A stretch of 64,000 nt of DNA from Halomonas daqiaonensis (lineage in GTDB: Bacteria; Pseudomonadota; Gammaproteobacteria; Pseudomonadales; Halomonadaceae): contig NZ_FOBC01000009.1 in the NCBI RefSeq assembly GCF_900109725.1, forward strand, positions 1 to 64,000, given 5' to 3'. Under the pieces are notes generated by a model, which had not been told where the DNA came from, searched no databases, and saw only the letters and a list, made by a program, of their open reading frames with translations. This document shows positions 1-7,910 of this stretch, in pieces. The number at the start of each line of letters is the position of its first letter. Position 1 is the stretch's first letter. Position numbers and translations under genes: made by a program.

Positions 1-20
1 GGCTATGTTGGTATCTGTTG

Positions 21-48
21 TTGGCGTGCTTTAAAAATACTGTATAAA
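21..48 (+). promoter_or_regulatory. Probable sigma70 promoter of the IS transposase
   Basis: TTGGCG (21-26), a 16-bp spacer and TATAAA (43-48) lie 35 bp before the transposase start. A direct repeat ACTGTATA occurs at 39-46 and 51-58 (12-bp period). Each copy resembles the left half of an enterobacterial-type LexA box, but no matching right half (ACAG at the correct distance) is present. Confidence 0.5.
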
Positions 49-82
49 CTACTGTATATCCAGTTTTCCTCTGGGGCACGCC

Positions 83-1045
83 ATGAATCAATCAGACCTC
101 AAAGCCCTCGAACAGACACTGACTCGCCTCCCTGACCATCTCAAGAAATACCTGGCAGATCAGATTCTTGGGCAAATAAGCTCCCAAGCGAACACCTTGC
201 TCGACACCGCGAGACCTCACCTTCCCTGCCCACACTGTGGCGCTGAATACCCTGCAAAGTGGGGGCGCAGCGGTGGCCTGCAGCGGTATCGCTGCCGGAA
301 TCCCGATTGTCGCAAGACCTTCAATGCCCTCACAGGTACGCCCCTGGCCAAACTGCAGCACCGCGACAAGTGGTTTGATTACCTGCGCTGCATGCGAGAC
401 AGTCTGACGTTACGTGTCTCGGCGGCCCGAGTGGGCATCGATTTGAAGACGGCCTTCCGCTGGCGACATCGCTTCCTGAAAACGAGCGCTCAAGACAACG
501 CCAACCCACTATCCGGCATCATCGAGGTAGACGAAACCTTCTTCCTGGAGTCCTGCAAAGGAAAGCGTAATCTCACGCACCGCAAACCTCGAAGGCGCGG
601 CGGGCAAGGCGATATGAAGAAAAAAGGGCAAAAGATTCAGGTTCTTATTGCGCGAGACCGTAACGGAAAGATCAGTGACTTGGTCGATCCGGCGCTCAAG
701 AAATCCACTGTTCATGAATTCTTGGCACCGATCATCGATCGTGACTCGATTTTATGTTCGGACGGGCACAGCTGGTATAAAACCTTCTCTGCCGACCATG
801 GCATTGCTCATCATCGACTGATCACACTCGACAATCAGCGAGTGCTTGGCAAGGAATACCACATTCAGAACGTAAACAGCTATATGAGCCGTTTGAAGGG
901 CTGGATGACGCGCTTTCATGGGGTGGGGACCGAGTACTTACCCAATTACCTGGCATGGCGACGGTTGTTTGAAACCGCGAAGCCAGCAGAGGAAGCGTGG
1001 TTTCGCAAGGCGATAGGCGCAGACCAACAACAGATACCAACATAG
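83..1045 (+). CDS. IS1595-family transposase
   Basis: This 320-residue DDE-type transposase moves the surrounding element. An N-terminal zinc ribbon is visible (C49-x2-C52 ... C71-x4-C76), followed by a helix-turn-helix-like stretch near residues 110-130. The ISXO2-like catalytic domain carries candidate acidic residues D150 (in IIEVDETFF) and D227 (in LCSDGHSWY). The third position appears as the segment QNVNSYMSRLKGW (N265, K272), consistent with the DDN-K variants described in this family. The reading frame is intact and full length, and its stop lies within the right terminal repeat, so the element looks recently active. Start: ATG 83, with CTGGGG about 8 bp upstream. Confidence 0.93.
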   Translation: MNQSDLKALEQTLTRLPDHLKKYLADQILGQISSQANTLLDTARPHLPCPHCGAEYPAKWGRSGGLQRYRCRNPDCRKTFNALTGTPLAKLQHRDKWFDYLRCMRDSLTLRVSAARVGIDLKTAFRWRHRFLKTSAQDNANPLSGIIEVDETFFLESCKGKRNLTHRKPRRRGGQGDMKKKGQKIQVLIARDRNGKISDLVDPALKKSTVHEFLAPIIDRDSILCSDGHSWYKTFSADHGIAHHRLITLDNQRVLGKEYHIQNVNSYMSRLKGWMTRFHGVGTEYLPNYLAWRRLFETAKPAEEAWFRKAIGADQQQIPT

Positions 1046-1050
1046 CCATG

Positions 1051-1068
1051 TATCGACAGTTTTCGATA
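1051..1068. promoter_or_regulatory. Inverted repeat before the LexA-like gene, candidate operator
   Basis: TATCGA-N6-TCGATA is a perfect 6-bp inverted repeat in the 36-bp gap between the IS right end and the LexA-like start codon. It sits immediately upstream of the GGGAGA ribosome-binding site. Position and symmetry suggest an operator, possibly the last remnant of the native promoter region left after IS insertion. No regulator is identified. Confidence 0.3.
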
Positions 1069-1083
1069 ACCGGGAGACATCGC

Positions 1084-1554
1084 ATGCCCAACGTCACACC
1101 GCAGTACCTGGAGCGCCGTCCCAACCTCCCGCTGACCGAGGCCTGGGCGGCCATCGAGGCTGACAACCTGACCGAGATCCCGCTGCTCGGTCACGTCTCG
1201 GCGGGAATGCCCATCGAGGCCTGCCCCGAAATAGGCAGCATCCAGGTACCCACGTGCATGGTCCGTCGCAACACCTACGCCCTGCGAGTACGCGGCGACT
1301 CCATGATCGATTGCAACATCTTCGACGGGGATGTGATCATCATCGAGCGTCGCGAAAGTGCCGAGAACGGCGAGACCGCCGTGGTGATGATCAACGACCA
1401 GGAGGTCACCCTGAAGAAGCTCTACATCGAGAAGTCGGGTGTGCGCCTGCAGCCAGCCAACGAGCGCATGGCCCCCATCTACCTGCGCAACGACGATATC
1501 CAGGTGATCGGCCTAGTGATGGGCGTGGTGCGCCAGACGGAGCTGGCCGCCTGA
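1084..1554 (+). CDS. LexA-like S24 autoprotease without DNA-binding domain
   Basis: The 156 residues correspond to the C-terminal half of LexA. The Ala40-Gly41 bond sits in a cleavage-site context (HVSAGMPIEA), the catalytic serine is S73 (RGDSMID), and the general-base lysine is K111 (EVTLKKLY). The usual ~65-residue winged helix is absent; only about 30 residues precede the cleavage site. Start ATG 1084 is chosen because GGGAGA lies 7 bp upstream and outside the IS. The frame stays open back to an ATG at 1048, at the IS junction, so an original N-terminal extension lost to the IS cannot be excluded. It is not a typical UmuD, lacking that family's N-terminal pattern. The stop overlaps the yigZ start (TGATG), implying coupled translation. 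Confidence 0.72.
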   Translation: MPNVTPQYLERRPNLPLTEAWAAIEADNLTEIPLLGHVSAGMPIEACPEIGSIQVPTCMVRRNTYALRVRGDSMIDCNIFDGDVIIIERRESAENGETAVVMINDQEVTLKKLYIEKSGVRLQPANERMAPIYLRNDDIQVIGLVMGVVRQTELAA

Positions 1555-2171
1555 TGCGCTTTGCCGCCCCCGACGTCCCTGCGGGACGCTGGCAGGAGAG
1601 CGAACTGGAAGTGGAGAAGAGCCGCTTCATCACCTGGCTCTGCCATGCACCGGACTCGGCGGCCTTCGAGGCGATGCTGGCCGAGGCGCGCCGCATCCAC
1701 CCCAATGCCAGCCACCACTGCAGTGCCTTCATCGCCGGCCCGCCCGGCGAGCAGGTCGCCATCGGCTTCTCCGACGACGGCGAGCCCGGCGGCACCGCCG
1801 GGCGCCCCATGTTCCAGGTGCTCGAGGGGGCCGGCCTCGGCCAGGTGGGCTGCGTGGTCACGCGCTACTTCGGCGGCACCAAGCTCGGCACCGGCGGCCT
1901 GGCGCGCGCCTACTCTCGCGCCGTGACCGAGGGCCTGGAGGCCCTACCGCGCCGCACCGTGGTCGAGCGCGCCCCGCTACACCTGCGGGTCGACTTCGCC
2001 GGCGAAGCCGAGGCCCGCGCCTGGCTGGCCGAACAGAAGATCCCGATCGAGCAGGCCGACTACGGCGCCGACGGCGTGCGGCTAAAGGTGGGCTGGCCAA
2101 GTGACACCCCCGCCGACCTGACCACCCTCGAGACACGCCTGCGGGGCCGGCTGACAATGCTGGACGATTAA
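1554..2171 (+). CDS. yigZ: YigZ/IMPACT-family protein
   Basis: This 205-residue protein has the length and layout of E. coli YigZ. The N-terminal IMPACT domain carries the signatures EVEKSRF, SDDGEPGGTAGRPM and RYFGGTKLGTGGLARAYS, and is followed by a small C-terminal ferredoxin-like domain (DUF1949). Eukaryotic IMPACT regulates GCN2; the bacterial role is unsettled, with proposals around translation and nucleic-acid binding. The start ATG shares one base with the stop of the upstream LexA-like gene, so the two are almost certainly co-transcribed and translationally coupled. A short hairpin after the stop separates it from the convergent oadB. Confidence 0.88.
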   Translation: MRFAAPDVPAGRWQESELEVEKSRFITWLCHAPDSAAFEAMLAEARRIHPNASHHCSAFIAGPPGEQVAIGFSDDGEPGGTAGRPMFQVLEGAGLGQVGCVVTRYFGGTKLGTGGLARAYSRAVTEGLEALPRRTVVERAPLHLRVDFAGEAEARAWLAEQKIPIEQADYGADGVRLKVGWPSDTPADLTTLETRLRGRLTMLDD

Positions 2172-2189
2172 CCCTTCTCCATGGCGAGC

Positions 2190-2205
2190 GGCGCCCGGAG
2201 GCGCC
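2190..2205. terminator. Short hairpin between convergent yigZ and oadB
   Basis: GGCGCC-CGGA-GGCGCC is a perfect 6-bp stem with a 4-nt loop, in the 34-bp gap between the two convergent genes. There is no T-run on either side, so it is only a weak candidate for a bidirectional terminator. Confidence 0.35.
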
Positions 2206-3528
2206 TCACCCCAGATACTTGATCATCACCCCGGCGGCCACCGCCGAGCCGATCACCCCGGCCACGTTGGGCCCCATGGCGTGCATCAGCAGGAAGTTGT
2301 GGGGGTTGGACTCCAGCCCCACCTTGTTGGCCACTCGCGCTGCCATGGGCACTGCCGAGACCCCGGCGGCACCGATCAACGGATTGATCGGCATCTTGCT
2401 CATCAGGTTCATCAGCTTGGCCATCAACACCCCCGCAGCGGTGCCGATCCCGAAGGCGACGATGCCCAGGCCGAGAATCCCCAGGGTCTCCATGGCCAGG
2501 AAACTGTCGGCCATCAGCTTTGAGCCCACCGAGAGGCCCAGGAAGATGGTCACGATGTTGATCAGCGAATTCTGGGCGGTGTCGGAAAGCCGCTCCACCA
2601 CCCCGCACTCACGCATCAGGTTGCCGAAGCAGAACATCCCCAGCAACGGCGCGGCGTCCGGCAGGAAGAAGGCCACCAGCAGCAGGATCGCGACCGGAAA
2701 GACGACCTTCTCGAGCTTCGACACCGGGCGCAACTGGGTCATGGTGATCTCGCGTTCCCGCTTCGAGGTCAGCAGCTTCATGATCGGCGGCTGGATCAGC
2801 GGGACCAGCGCCATGTAGGCATAGGCGGCCACGGCGATGGCGCCCAGCAGCTCAGGGGCCAGCACGCTCGACACATAGATCGAGGTGGGGCCGTCGGCAC
2901 CGCCGATGATGCCGATGGCGGCGGCCTGGTTGAGCGAGAAATCCATCACACCCAGCGCCGAGAGGCCTACCGCGCCGAACAGGGTGGCAAAGATGCCGAA
3001 CTGCGCCGCCGCCCCCAGGAAGAGGGTACGCGGGTTGGCCAGCAGCGGGCCGAAGTCGGTCATCGCCCCCACGCCCATGAAGATCACCAGCGGGGCGATG
3101 CCCGAGGCGATGGCCACCTTGTAGAAGCTGTAGAGCATGCCGTCGCCGTAGCCGACGCCGACCGCCACATCGCGGGCGGCACGCAGCGCCTCCGGTGCGA
3201 CACCGTCCTTGACCAGGCCCTTGAGGGTCTCGCGCCACGCCTCGGCACCGGCCAGCGGGTCCAGGCTCGTACCCAGGGCGGTGGCGAGTTGCTGGAGCAC
3301 GGCAGGCCTGGCCACCTCGATGGCCTGTTCCAGCGCCGACAGCGCCAGACCCGCCTCGGGGATGTTGGCCAGGATGCCACCGAAGCCGATCGGCACCAGC
3401 AGCAACGGCTCGAACTTCTTGCGGATTGCCAGGTAGAGCAGCACCAGCCCCACCAGGATCATCGCCGCCTGGCCCACATTCAGGTTGTAGAGCCCCGAGC
3501 CGTGCCAGAGTGTCAGTAGTTTCTCCAT
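2206..3528 (-). CDS. oadB: Oxaloacetate decarboxylase, sodium-pump beta subunit
   Basis: This integral membrane protein couples decarboxylation of carboxybiotin to Na+ export. At 440 residues it is normal for the family. Many hydrophobic segments run through the sequence, and the signature GGADGPT carries the conserved aspartate implicated in Na+ translocation. A less hydrophobic insert near residues 75-125 follows the first membrane segments, as in many OadB/GcdB proteins. It is the last gene of oadG-oadA-oadB, starting 10 bp after oadA, so coexpression is expected. A Na+ extrusion pump fits a halophilic lifestyle. GcdB or MmdB paralogues are similar, but the adjacent OadA decides the substrate. 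Confidence 0.92.
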   Translation of the reverse strand: MEKLLTLWHGSGLYNLNVGQAAMILVGLVLLYLAIRKKFEPLLLVPIGFGGILANIPEAGLALSALEQAIEVARPAVLQQLATALGTSLDPLAGAEAWRETLKGLVKDGVAPEALRAARDVAVGVGYGDGMLYSFYKVAIASGIAPLVIFMGVGAMTDFGPLLANPRTLFLGAAAQFGIFATLFGAVGLSALGVMDFSLNQAAAIGIIGGADGPTSIYVSSVLAPELLGAIAVAAYAYMALVPLIQPPIMKLLTSKREREITMTQLRPVSKLEKVVFPVAILLLVAFFLPDAAPLLGMFCFGNLMRECGVVERLSDTAQNSLINIVTIFLGLSVGSKLMADSFLAMETLGILGLGIVAFGIGTAAGVLMAKLMNLMSKMPINPLIGAAGVSAVPMAARVANKVGLESNPHNFLLMHAMGPNVAGVIGSAVAAGVMIKYLG

Positions 3529-3538
3529 GAGGGGGCCC

Positions 3539-5413
3539 TTAGAGCTCGATCAGGACGTCACCGACGGCGACGCTGTCGCCCTCGCTGACCTTGACGGCGG
3601 AGACGCTGCCGGCGCTGCTGGCGCGTACCTCGGTCTCCATCTTCATGGCCTCGAGAATGATCACGACATCCCCAGACTCGACGCTATCGCCTTCACGCAC
3701 ATTGACCTTGAAGATATTGCCGGCCAGCGGCGCGGTGATCGCCTCGCCGGACGATTCGGCGGGCTCGCTCGCGTCGGACGCTTTCTTGGCGTCAGTGGTC
3801 TTCTGCTCCTGGACATCGCCGATATCGCCGCCTTCGGCAATCTCGACCACGTACTGCTTGCCGTTGACCTTGACGGTATAGGTCTCGGGGCCGCCCGGTG
3901 CCGTGTCCTGGGTCGCCGGGGCCTTGGCCTCGGCTCCTTTATTCTGGGCCCCACCCTTCTGTGAAGAAGCCGACAGGTTGGCGCTGGCACCGGGGGTCTC
4001 ATTCCCGAGAGCCTGGGGCGCGGGCTCGAAGGCATCGGGATTGTCGCGGTTCTTGAGGAACTTCAAGCCGATCTGCGGGAAGAGCGCATAGGTCAGGACG
4101 TCATCGATCTCGCGCTCGCCCTCAGCCAGGCGAATATCCTCGGCCTTGGCCTTCTCCTTGAGTTCCTTGGTGAGCCGGTCCATCTCGGGACTGAGGTTAT
4201 CGGCCGGGCGGCAGGTGATCGGCTCGCCACCCTCCAGCACGCGGGCCTGAAGTTCCTCGTTGAACGGTGCCGGCGCGGCGCCGTATTCGCCCTTGAGCAG
4301 CGCCTGAACCTCCTTGGAGATGGACTTGTAGCGCTCGCCCATCATCACGTTCATCACCGCCTGGGTGCCGACGATCTGCGAGGTGGGGGTGACCAGCGGG
4401 ATGAAGCCCAGGTCCTCGCGCACGCGCGGGATCTCCTTGAGCACGTCGTCAAGCTTGTCGCCGGCGCCCTGCTCCTTGAGCTGGCCTTCCATGTTGGTGA
4501 GCATGCCGCCCGGCACCTGGGCGATCAGGATGCGCGAGTCGATGCCCTTGAGCGAGCCTTCGAAGGCGGCGTACTTCTTGCGCACCTCGCGGAAGTAGGC
4601 GGCGATCTCCTCGAGCAGCTCGAGGTCCAGGCCGGTGTCGCGCTCGGTGCCCGTCAGGATGGCCACCACCGACTCGGTGGGGCTGTGCCCATAAGTCATG
4701 GACATCGAGGAGATGGCGGTATCGACGTTGTCGATGCCGGCCTCGGCGGCCTTGAGGGCGGTGGCGGTGGACATGCCGGTGGTGGCATGGCACTGCATGT
4801 GGATGGGGATATCCACAGCAGCCTTGAGCTTGGTGACCAGCTCGTAGGCGTCGTAGGGCTTGAGCAGGCCGGCCATGTCCTTGATGGCCAGGGAGTCGGC
4901 ACCCATCGAGGCGATGGTCTTGCCCAGCTCGACCCAGCCGTCCAGGGTATGCACCGGGCTCACGGTATAGGAGAGCGTGCCCTGGGCATGGCCCTCTACC
5001 TTGCGCACCGCCTGGATGGCGCGCTCGAGGTTGCGCGGATCGTTCATCGCATCGAAGACCCGAAAGACATCGACGCCGTTGGTCCTGGCCCGCTCGACGA
5101 ACTTATCCACCACGTCATCGGCGTAGTGACGGTAACCGAGCAGGTTCTGGCCGCGCAGCAGCATCTGCTGGGGCGTATTGGGCATGGCCGCCTTCAACGC
5201 CCGTATCCGCTCCCACGGGTCCTCGCCGAGATAGCGGATACAGGCGTCGAAGGTGGCCCCGCCCCAGGACTCCAGCGACCAGAAGCCGACGCGGTCGAGC
5301 TTCTCGGCAATAGGCAGCATGTCATCGAGGCGCATGCGGGTGGCGAACAGCGACTGGTGGGCATCGCGCAGGACGACATCGGTGATGCCAAGCGGGCGTG
5401 TCTTGTCAGTCAT
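3539..5413 (-). CDS. oadA: Oxaloacetate decarboxylase alpha subunit
   Basis: This cytoplasmic carboxyltransferase moves the carboxyl group of oxaloacetate to biotin, giving pyruvate. The 624 residues comprise an N-terminal HMGL-like TIM barrel ([29 protein letters not shown]), a conserved carboxylase domain, a low-complexity Ala/Ser/Glu-rich linker around residues 470-555, and a C-terminal biotinyl domain with EAMKME and biotin lysine K591. The long acidic linker is typical of OadA. The gene lies between oadG (54 bp upstream) and oadB. A pyruvate carboxylase subunit B would look alike, but the beta and gamma pump subunits alongside make OadA the better call. Confidence 0.94.
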   Translation of the reverse strand: MTDKTRPLGITDVVLRDAHQSLFATRMRLDDMLPIAEKLDRVGFWSLESWGGATFDACIRYLGEDPWERIRALKAAMPNTPQQMLLRGQNLLGYRHYADDVVDKFVERARTNGVDVFRVFDAMNDPRNLERAIQAVRKVEGHAQGTLSYTVSPVHTLDGWVELGKTIASMGADSLAIKDMAGLLKPYDAYELVTKLKAAVDIPIHMQCHATTGMSTATALKAAEAGIDNVDTAISSMSMTYGHSPTESVVAILTGTERDTGLDLELLEEIAAYFREVRKKYAAFEGSLKGIDSRILIAQVPGGMLTNMEGQLKEQGAGDKLDDVLKEIPRVREDLGFIPLVTPTSQIVGTQAVMNVMMGERYKSISKEVQALLKGEYGAAPAPFNEELQARVLEGGEPITCRPADNLSPEMDRLTKELKEKAKAEDIRLAEGEREIDDVLTYALFPQIGLKFLKNRDNPDAFEPAPQALGNETPGASANLSASSQKGGAQNKGAEAKAPATQDTAPGGPETYTVKVNGKQYVVEIAEGGDIGDVQEQKTTDAKKASDASEPAESSGEAITAPLAGNIFKVNVREGDSVESGDVVIILEAMKMETEVRASSAGSVSAVKVSEGDSVAVGDVLIEL

Positions 5414-5467
5414 GGTCGTGACCTTGTCGTTATGAATGGAAGGGAGGGGGAAGCGAGAACGGTTGCC

Positions 5468-5722
5468 TCAGCGGCGGTGGCGACGGCGATAGCGGTGCAC
5501 CGCGGCGCTGATGGCGACCATGACGTAATCGTCCTGACTCGCCGGAGCGCCGCCTCGCCCGCGTGCCGGCACCGGGGGCGCGACGGGCTCGGGGAAAAAA
5601 CGACCGATGACCTTGGACATCAGGGTGGTGACGATCACCAGCACGGTAAGAAAAACAAAGACAAAGCCCATGCCCACGCCCATCAGGGCTAGGCCCTCGT
5701 TGAGCAGCTGCGTATCCTGCAT
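5468..5722 (-). CDS. oadG: Oxaloacetate decarboxylase gamma subunit
   Basis: This 84-residue small subunit anchors OadA to OadB. It has one N-terminal transmembrane helix (about residues 10-36, MGVGMGFVFVFLTVLVIVTT), then a Pro-rich linker and an Arg/His-rich tail ending AVHRYRRRHRR. In characterised OadG proteins a polar His-containing C-terminus binds Zn and contacts OadA. It is the first gene of the oad operon. The start ATG is preceded by AGGAG about 8 bp upstream (GCAGGAGAATTCGC), and the promoter must lie in the 115-bp gap shared with divergent dusC. Confidence 0.88.
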   Translation of the reverse strand: MQDTQLLNEGLALMGVGMGFVFVFLTVLVIVTTLMSKVIGRFFPEPVAPPVPARGRGGAPASQDDYVMVAISAAVHRYRRRHRR

Positions 5723-5837
5723 GCGAATTCTCCTGCTTCTTGCGCATAACTGGCCTCGATATCACGAGGAAAACCCGGCTTGCGCATTTTTTAGGATGCT
5801 ATAACCTGCCACGTTCTCGACAGTTTGCAATGGCGTC

Positions 5838-6863
5838 ATGGTGGAAGTCAGCGTTGTTAATTTACTACATGGCGGGCGAACCGGCCTAGCGCCCATGGAA
5901 GGGGTCATCGACGCGGTGACCCGTGACCTCCTGACCCGCACTCCCGGTTTCGACTGGGCGGTGACCGAGTTCGTGCGCGTGGTGGACGCCCGCCTGCCGC
6001 CCCGCGTCTTCCTCCGGCACTGCCCGGAACTGGCCCGCCCGGGCGTCACCACACCGAGCGGCGTCCCCGTGCAGCTGCAATTACTGGGCTCCGATCCCGA
6101 TACCCTCGCGGCCAATGCCCGCCAGGCCCTGCGTCTTGGTGCCACCGGCCTGGATCTCAATTTCGGCTGTCCGGCCAAACTGGTCAACCGACACGATGGC
6201 GGCGCTTCGCTGCTGCGCGATCCGCGAAGAGTCCACGCCGCCGTGTCGGCAGTCTCCCGGGCCGTGGGCGACACGATCCCGGTGACGGCCAAGATCCGAC
6301 TGGGCTTCTCCGATCGCCGCCTGGCCCTGGCCTGCGCCTTGGCCACCCAGGATGCCGGCGCACGGCAGCTGGTGGTCCATGGCCGCACCCGCGACGAAGG
6401 CTACCGCCCACCTGCCCACTGGGAGTGGATCGGTCGCATCCACCAGCGCCTCTCCATTCCGGTGGTCGCCAATGGCGACATCTGGACCCTGGAGGACTAC
6501 TGGAAGGCCCGCACACTCTCCGGGTGTCGCGACGTGATGCTCGGCCGCGGCGCCTTGGCGGACCCCTGGCTGGCCTCGCGCATCCGCCACTGGCAGGCGA
6601 CGGGTGAACGCTTGACCGAGACGCCCTGGCGGGTCCGGGCAGGGATCCTTGCCGACTTTGCTGCGTTGCAGCGTACCACACTTCCGGAACGTGTCGTCAC
6701 TGCCCTGATGAAGCAGTGGCTCAACCACATGCGCCAGCGTGACGAAGAGGCAGCCCGTCGCTTCCAGGCCGTGAAGCGACTGCGCGACCTGGACGCCCTG
6801 CTGGCGGGCCTCGCGCCCTCCGCCATCTCCCCCGGCACCGGCCAGCAGGCCGAAACGGCCTGA
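5838..6863 (+). CDS. dusC: tRNA-dihydrouridine(16) synthase DusC
   Basis: FMN-dependent reduction of uridine 16 in the tRNA D-loop, using NADPH. The 341 residues have a TIM-barrel Dus domain and DusC-specific sequences: LAPMEGVIDAVTRDLL near the N-terminus, TEFVRVVDARLP, FGCPAKLVNRHDGGASLL, and VVHGRTRDEGYR with IPVVANGDIW at the flavin site. Similarity of the TEFVRVVD and RCPEL-like context to DusC rather than DusA/DusB supports subfamily placement. About 20 residues precede the first conserved segment, and the ATG at 5838 has no good ribosome-binding site, so the start is provisional. It is divergent from oadG and convergent with the tRNA unit. Confidence 0.85.
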   Translation: MVEVSVVNLLHGGRTGLAPMEGVIDAVTRDLLTRTPGFDWAVTEFVRVVDARLPPRVFLRHCPELARPGVTTPSGVPVQLQLLGSDPDTLAANARQALRLGATGLDLNFGCPAKLVNRHDGGASLLRDPRRVHAAVSAVSRAVGDTIPVTAKIRLGFSDRRLALACALATQDAGARQLVVHGRTRDEGYRPPAHWEWIGRIHQRLSIPVVANGDIWTLEDYWKARTLSGCRDVMLGRGALADPWLASRIRHWQATGERLTETPWRVRAGILADFAALQRTTLPERVVTALMKQWLNHMRQRDEEAARRFQAVKRLRDLDALLAGLAPSAISPGTGQQAETA

Positions 6864-6895
6864 CAACGAATCATCGCCAGGAGAACGTCACGCAC

Positions 6896-6931
6896 AAAAA
6901 AGAGGCGCGCGTCGCATCGCGACGGCGCCTC
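6896..6931 (-). terminator. Rho-independent terminator, distal end of tRNA unit
   Basis: On the minus strand, a 13-bp G+C-rich stem (arms GAGGCGCCGTCGC and its partner, one bulged base, 3-nt loop) is followed directly by six T. This is a textbook intrinsic terminator. It lies 105 bp beyond a first terminator and so may end a separate short transcript or serve as backup. Confidence 0.75.
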
Positions 6932-7023
6932 AAACGATCGCAGGGCCGGCACGCGAGGAACGCCGACCCGGCTAGCAGAACGCTGGCCCCGACACACCGG
7001 TAAAAAGCTCGGCACAGCGGGCC

Positions 7024-7062
7024 TGGAAAACAGAAGACCCGCCCTCGCAGTGAGGACGGGTC
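7024..7062 (-). terminator. Intrinsic terminator of the tRNA-Ser/Arg/Arg unit
   Basis: Seven bases after the CCA end of the last tRNA-Arg, minus-strand sequence GACCCGTCCTC-ACTGC-GAGGGCGGGTC forms a 10-bp stem with one internal mismatch. It is followed by the T-rich tract TTCTGTTTT. This is the expected end of the tRNA transcript. Confidence 0.72.
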
Positions 7063-7068
7063 GATATC

Positions 7069-7145
7069 TGGCGCGCCCGGGAGGATTCGAACCTCCGACC
7101 ACCTGATTCGTAGTCAGGTACTCTATCCAGCTGAGCTACGGGCGC
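7069..7145 (-). tRNA. tRNA-Arg(ACG), copy 2
   Basis: This is a 77-nt cloverleaf with CCA encoded: acceptor GCGCCCG/CGGGCGC, discriminator G, anticodon arm CCTGA-CTACGAA-TCAGG with anticodon ACG (read ICG after deamination), and T-loop GTTCGAATC. It is identical to the copy at 7217-7293. It is the last tRNA of the unit and is followed by a terminator. Confidence 0.97.
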
Positions 7146-7216
7146 GTAAGACAACAAACAGGATCATTGTCGGGATGAACTGGACGGCATGCCGCCGATC
7201 ACATCCACTGTGAAGA

Positions 7217-7293
7217 TGGCGCGCCCGGGAGGATTCGAACCTCCGACCACCTGATTCGTAGTCAGGTACTCTATCCAGCTGAGCTACGGGCGC
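7217..7293 (-). tRNA. tRNA-Arg(ACG), copy 1
   Basis: Its sequence is identical to tRNA-Arg at 7069-7145, including the encoded CCA. The anticodon is ACG within the loop CTACGAA. A 71-bp spacer separates the two copies and a 21-bp spacer separates this gene from tRNA-Ser. Tandem duplication raises dosage of the tRNA reading CGN arginine codons, which are abundant in this G+C-rich genome. Confidence 0.97.
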
Positions 7294-7312
7294 TTGACCT
7301 TCGCGTGACGAC

Positions 7313-7407
<95 letters not shown>

Positions 7408-7516
7408 CTCATCGACACGGTGCGCATCCTACCGTTTTAGAAGGCCATTGTCCAGCGACCCCGGTCGAATTTTCGCCATGACCCCGTGATGGCTCTCCGC
7501 GTCGATCGCCCGCGCA

Positions 7517-7711
7517 CTAGTCATCGCTCTCGAGACCGGAGTCGGCCTTCTCGCGCTGTATGCGCTGGTAGATCTCCTCGCGATGCACGGCGACATCCTT
7601 GGGGGCATTGACGCCGATGCGGACCTGATTGCCCTTGACGCCAAGGACGGTCACGGTGATGTCATCACCGATCATCAGGGTTTCGCCGACACGGCGGGTC
7701 AGGATGAGCAT
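7517..7711 (-). CDS. csrA: Carbon storage regulator CsrA/RsmA
   Basis: This 64-residue homodimeric RNA-binding protein recognises GGA motifs in mRNA leaders and controls carbon flux, motility and biofilm traits. The sequence [17 protein letters not shown] with [21 protein letters not shown] is diagnostic, including the RNA-contacting N-terminal strand (L4, R6, R7) and the V-x-R-x-E-I segment near R44. The tail is slightly longer and more acidic than in E. coli (ends LESDD). Start ATG 7711 has an excellent ribosome-binding site (AGAAGGAGAT). It lies between lysC and tRNA-Ser, the usual gammaproteobacterial position. Confidence 0.97.
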   Translation of the reverse strand: MLILTRRVGETLMIGDDITVTVLGVKGNQVRIGVNAPKDVAVHREEIYQRIQREKADSGLESDD

Positions 7712-7910
7712 GACTGATCTCCTTCTCAGACTTATGGCTACGGGATGCTCGCCGGCAGGAACGACGAAGTTGCATTGTGCGACAACTCGTCGTCCCTGAC
7801 CAATGGCACCGACCCATGACACGCCCGCACCCCGCTGAAAGGACGTCCTGTAGTACGGGTGTCGCGGACTTCCCTACAAGCGTAGAAGGTGTCGTCGACC
7901 CGAGGGAGTC

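Larger units (their letters stand above)
1..1047 (+). mobile_element. Complete IS1595-family insertion sequence
   Basis: The element is bounded by perfect 24-bp terminal inverted repeats: positions 1-24 are the exact reverse complement of 1024-1047, both reading GGCTATGTTGGTATCTG... inward. It holds one transposase gene whose stop codon lies inside the right repeat. The family normally makes an 8-bp target duplication. The right flank begins ATGTATCG, but the left flank is outside the window, so the duplication cannot be tested. The window edge coincides exactly with the element end, which may be a contig break at a repeated element. The base composition is visibly less G+C-rich than the neighbours, as expected for a mobile insertion. 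Confidence 0.93.

Noticed and set aside
997-1083. Start of the LexA-like gene at ATG 997 inside the IS
   Set aside because: That start lies in the transposase gene and the frame is open there by chance. The ATG at 1084 has a ribosome-binding site outside the IS.
7840-7849. AGGACGTCCT palindrome between lysC and csrA
   Set aside because: It is a perfect but short 10-bp palindrome without T-run or recognisable operator match, expected by chance at this length.
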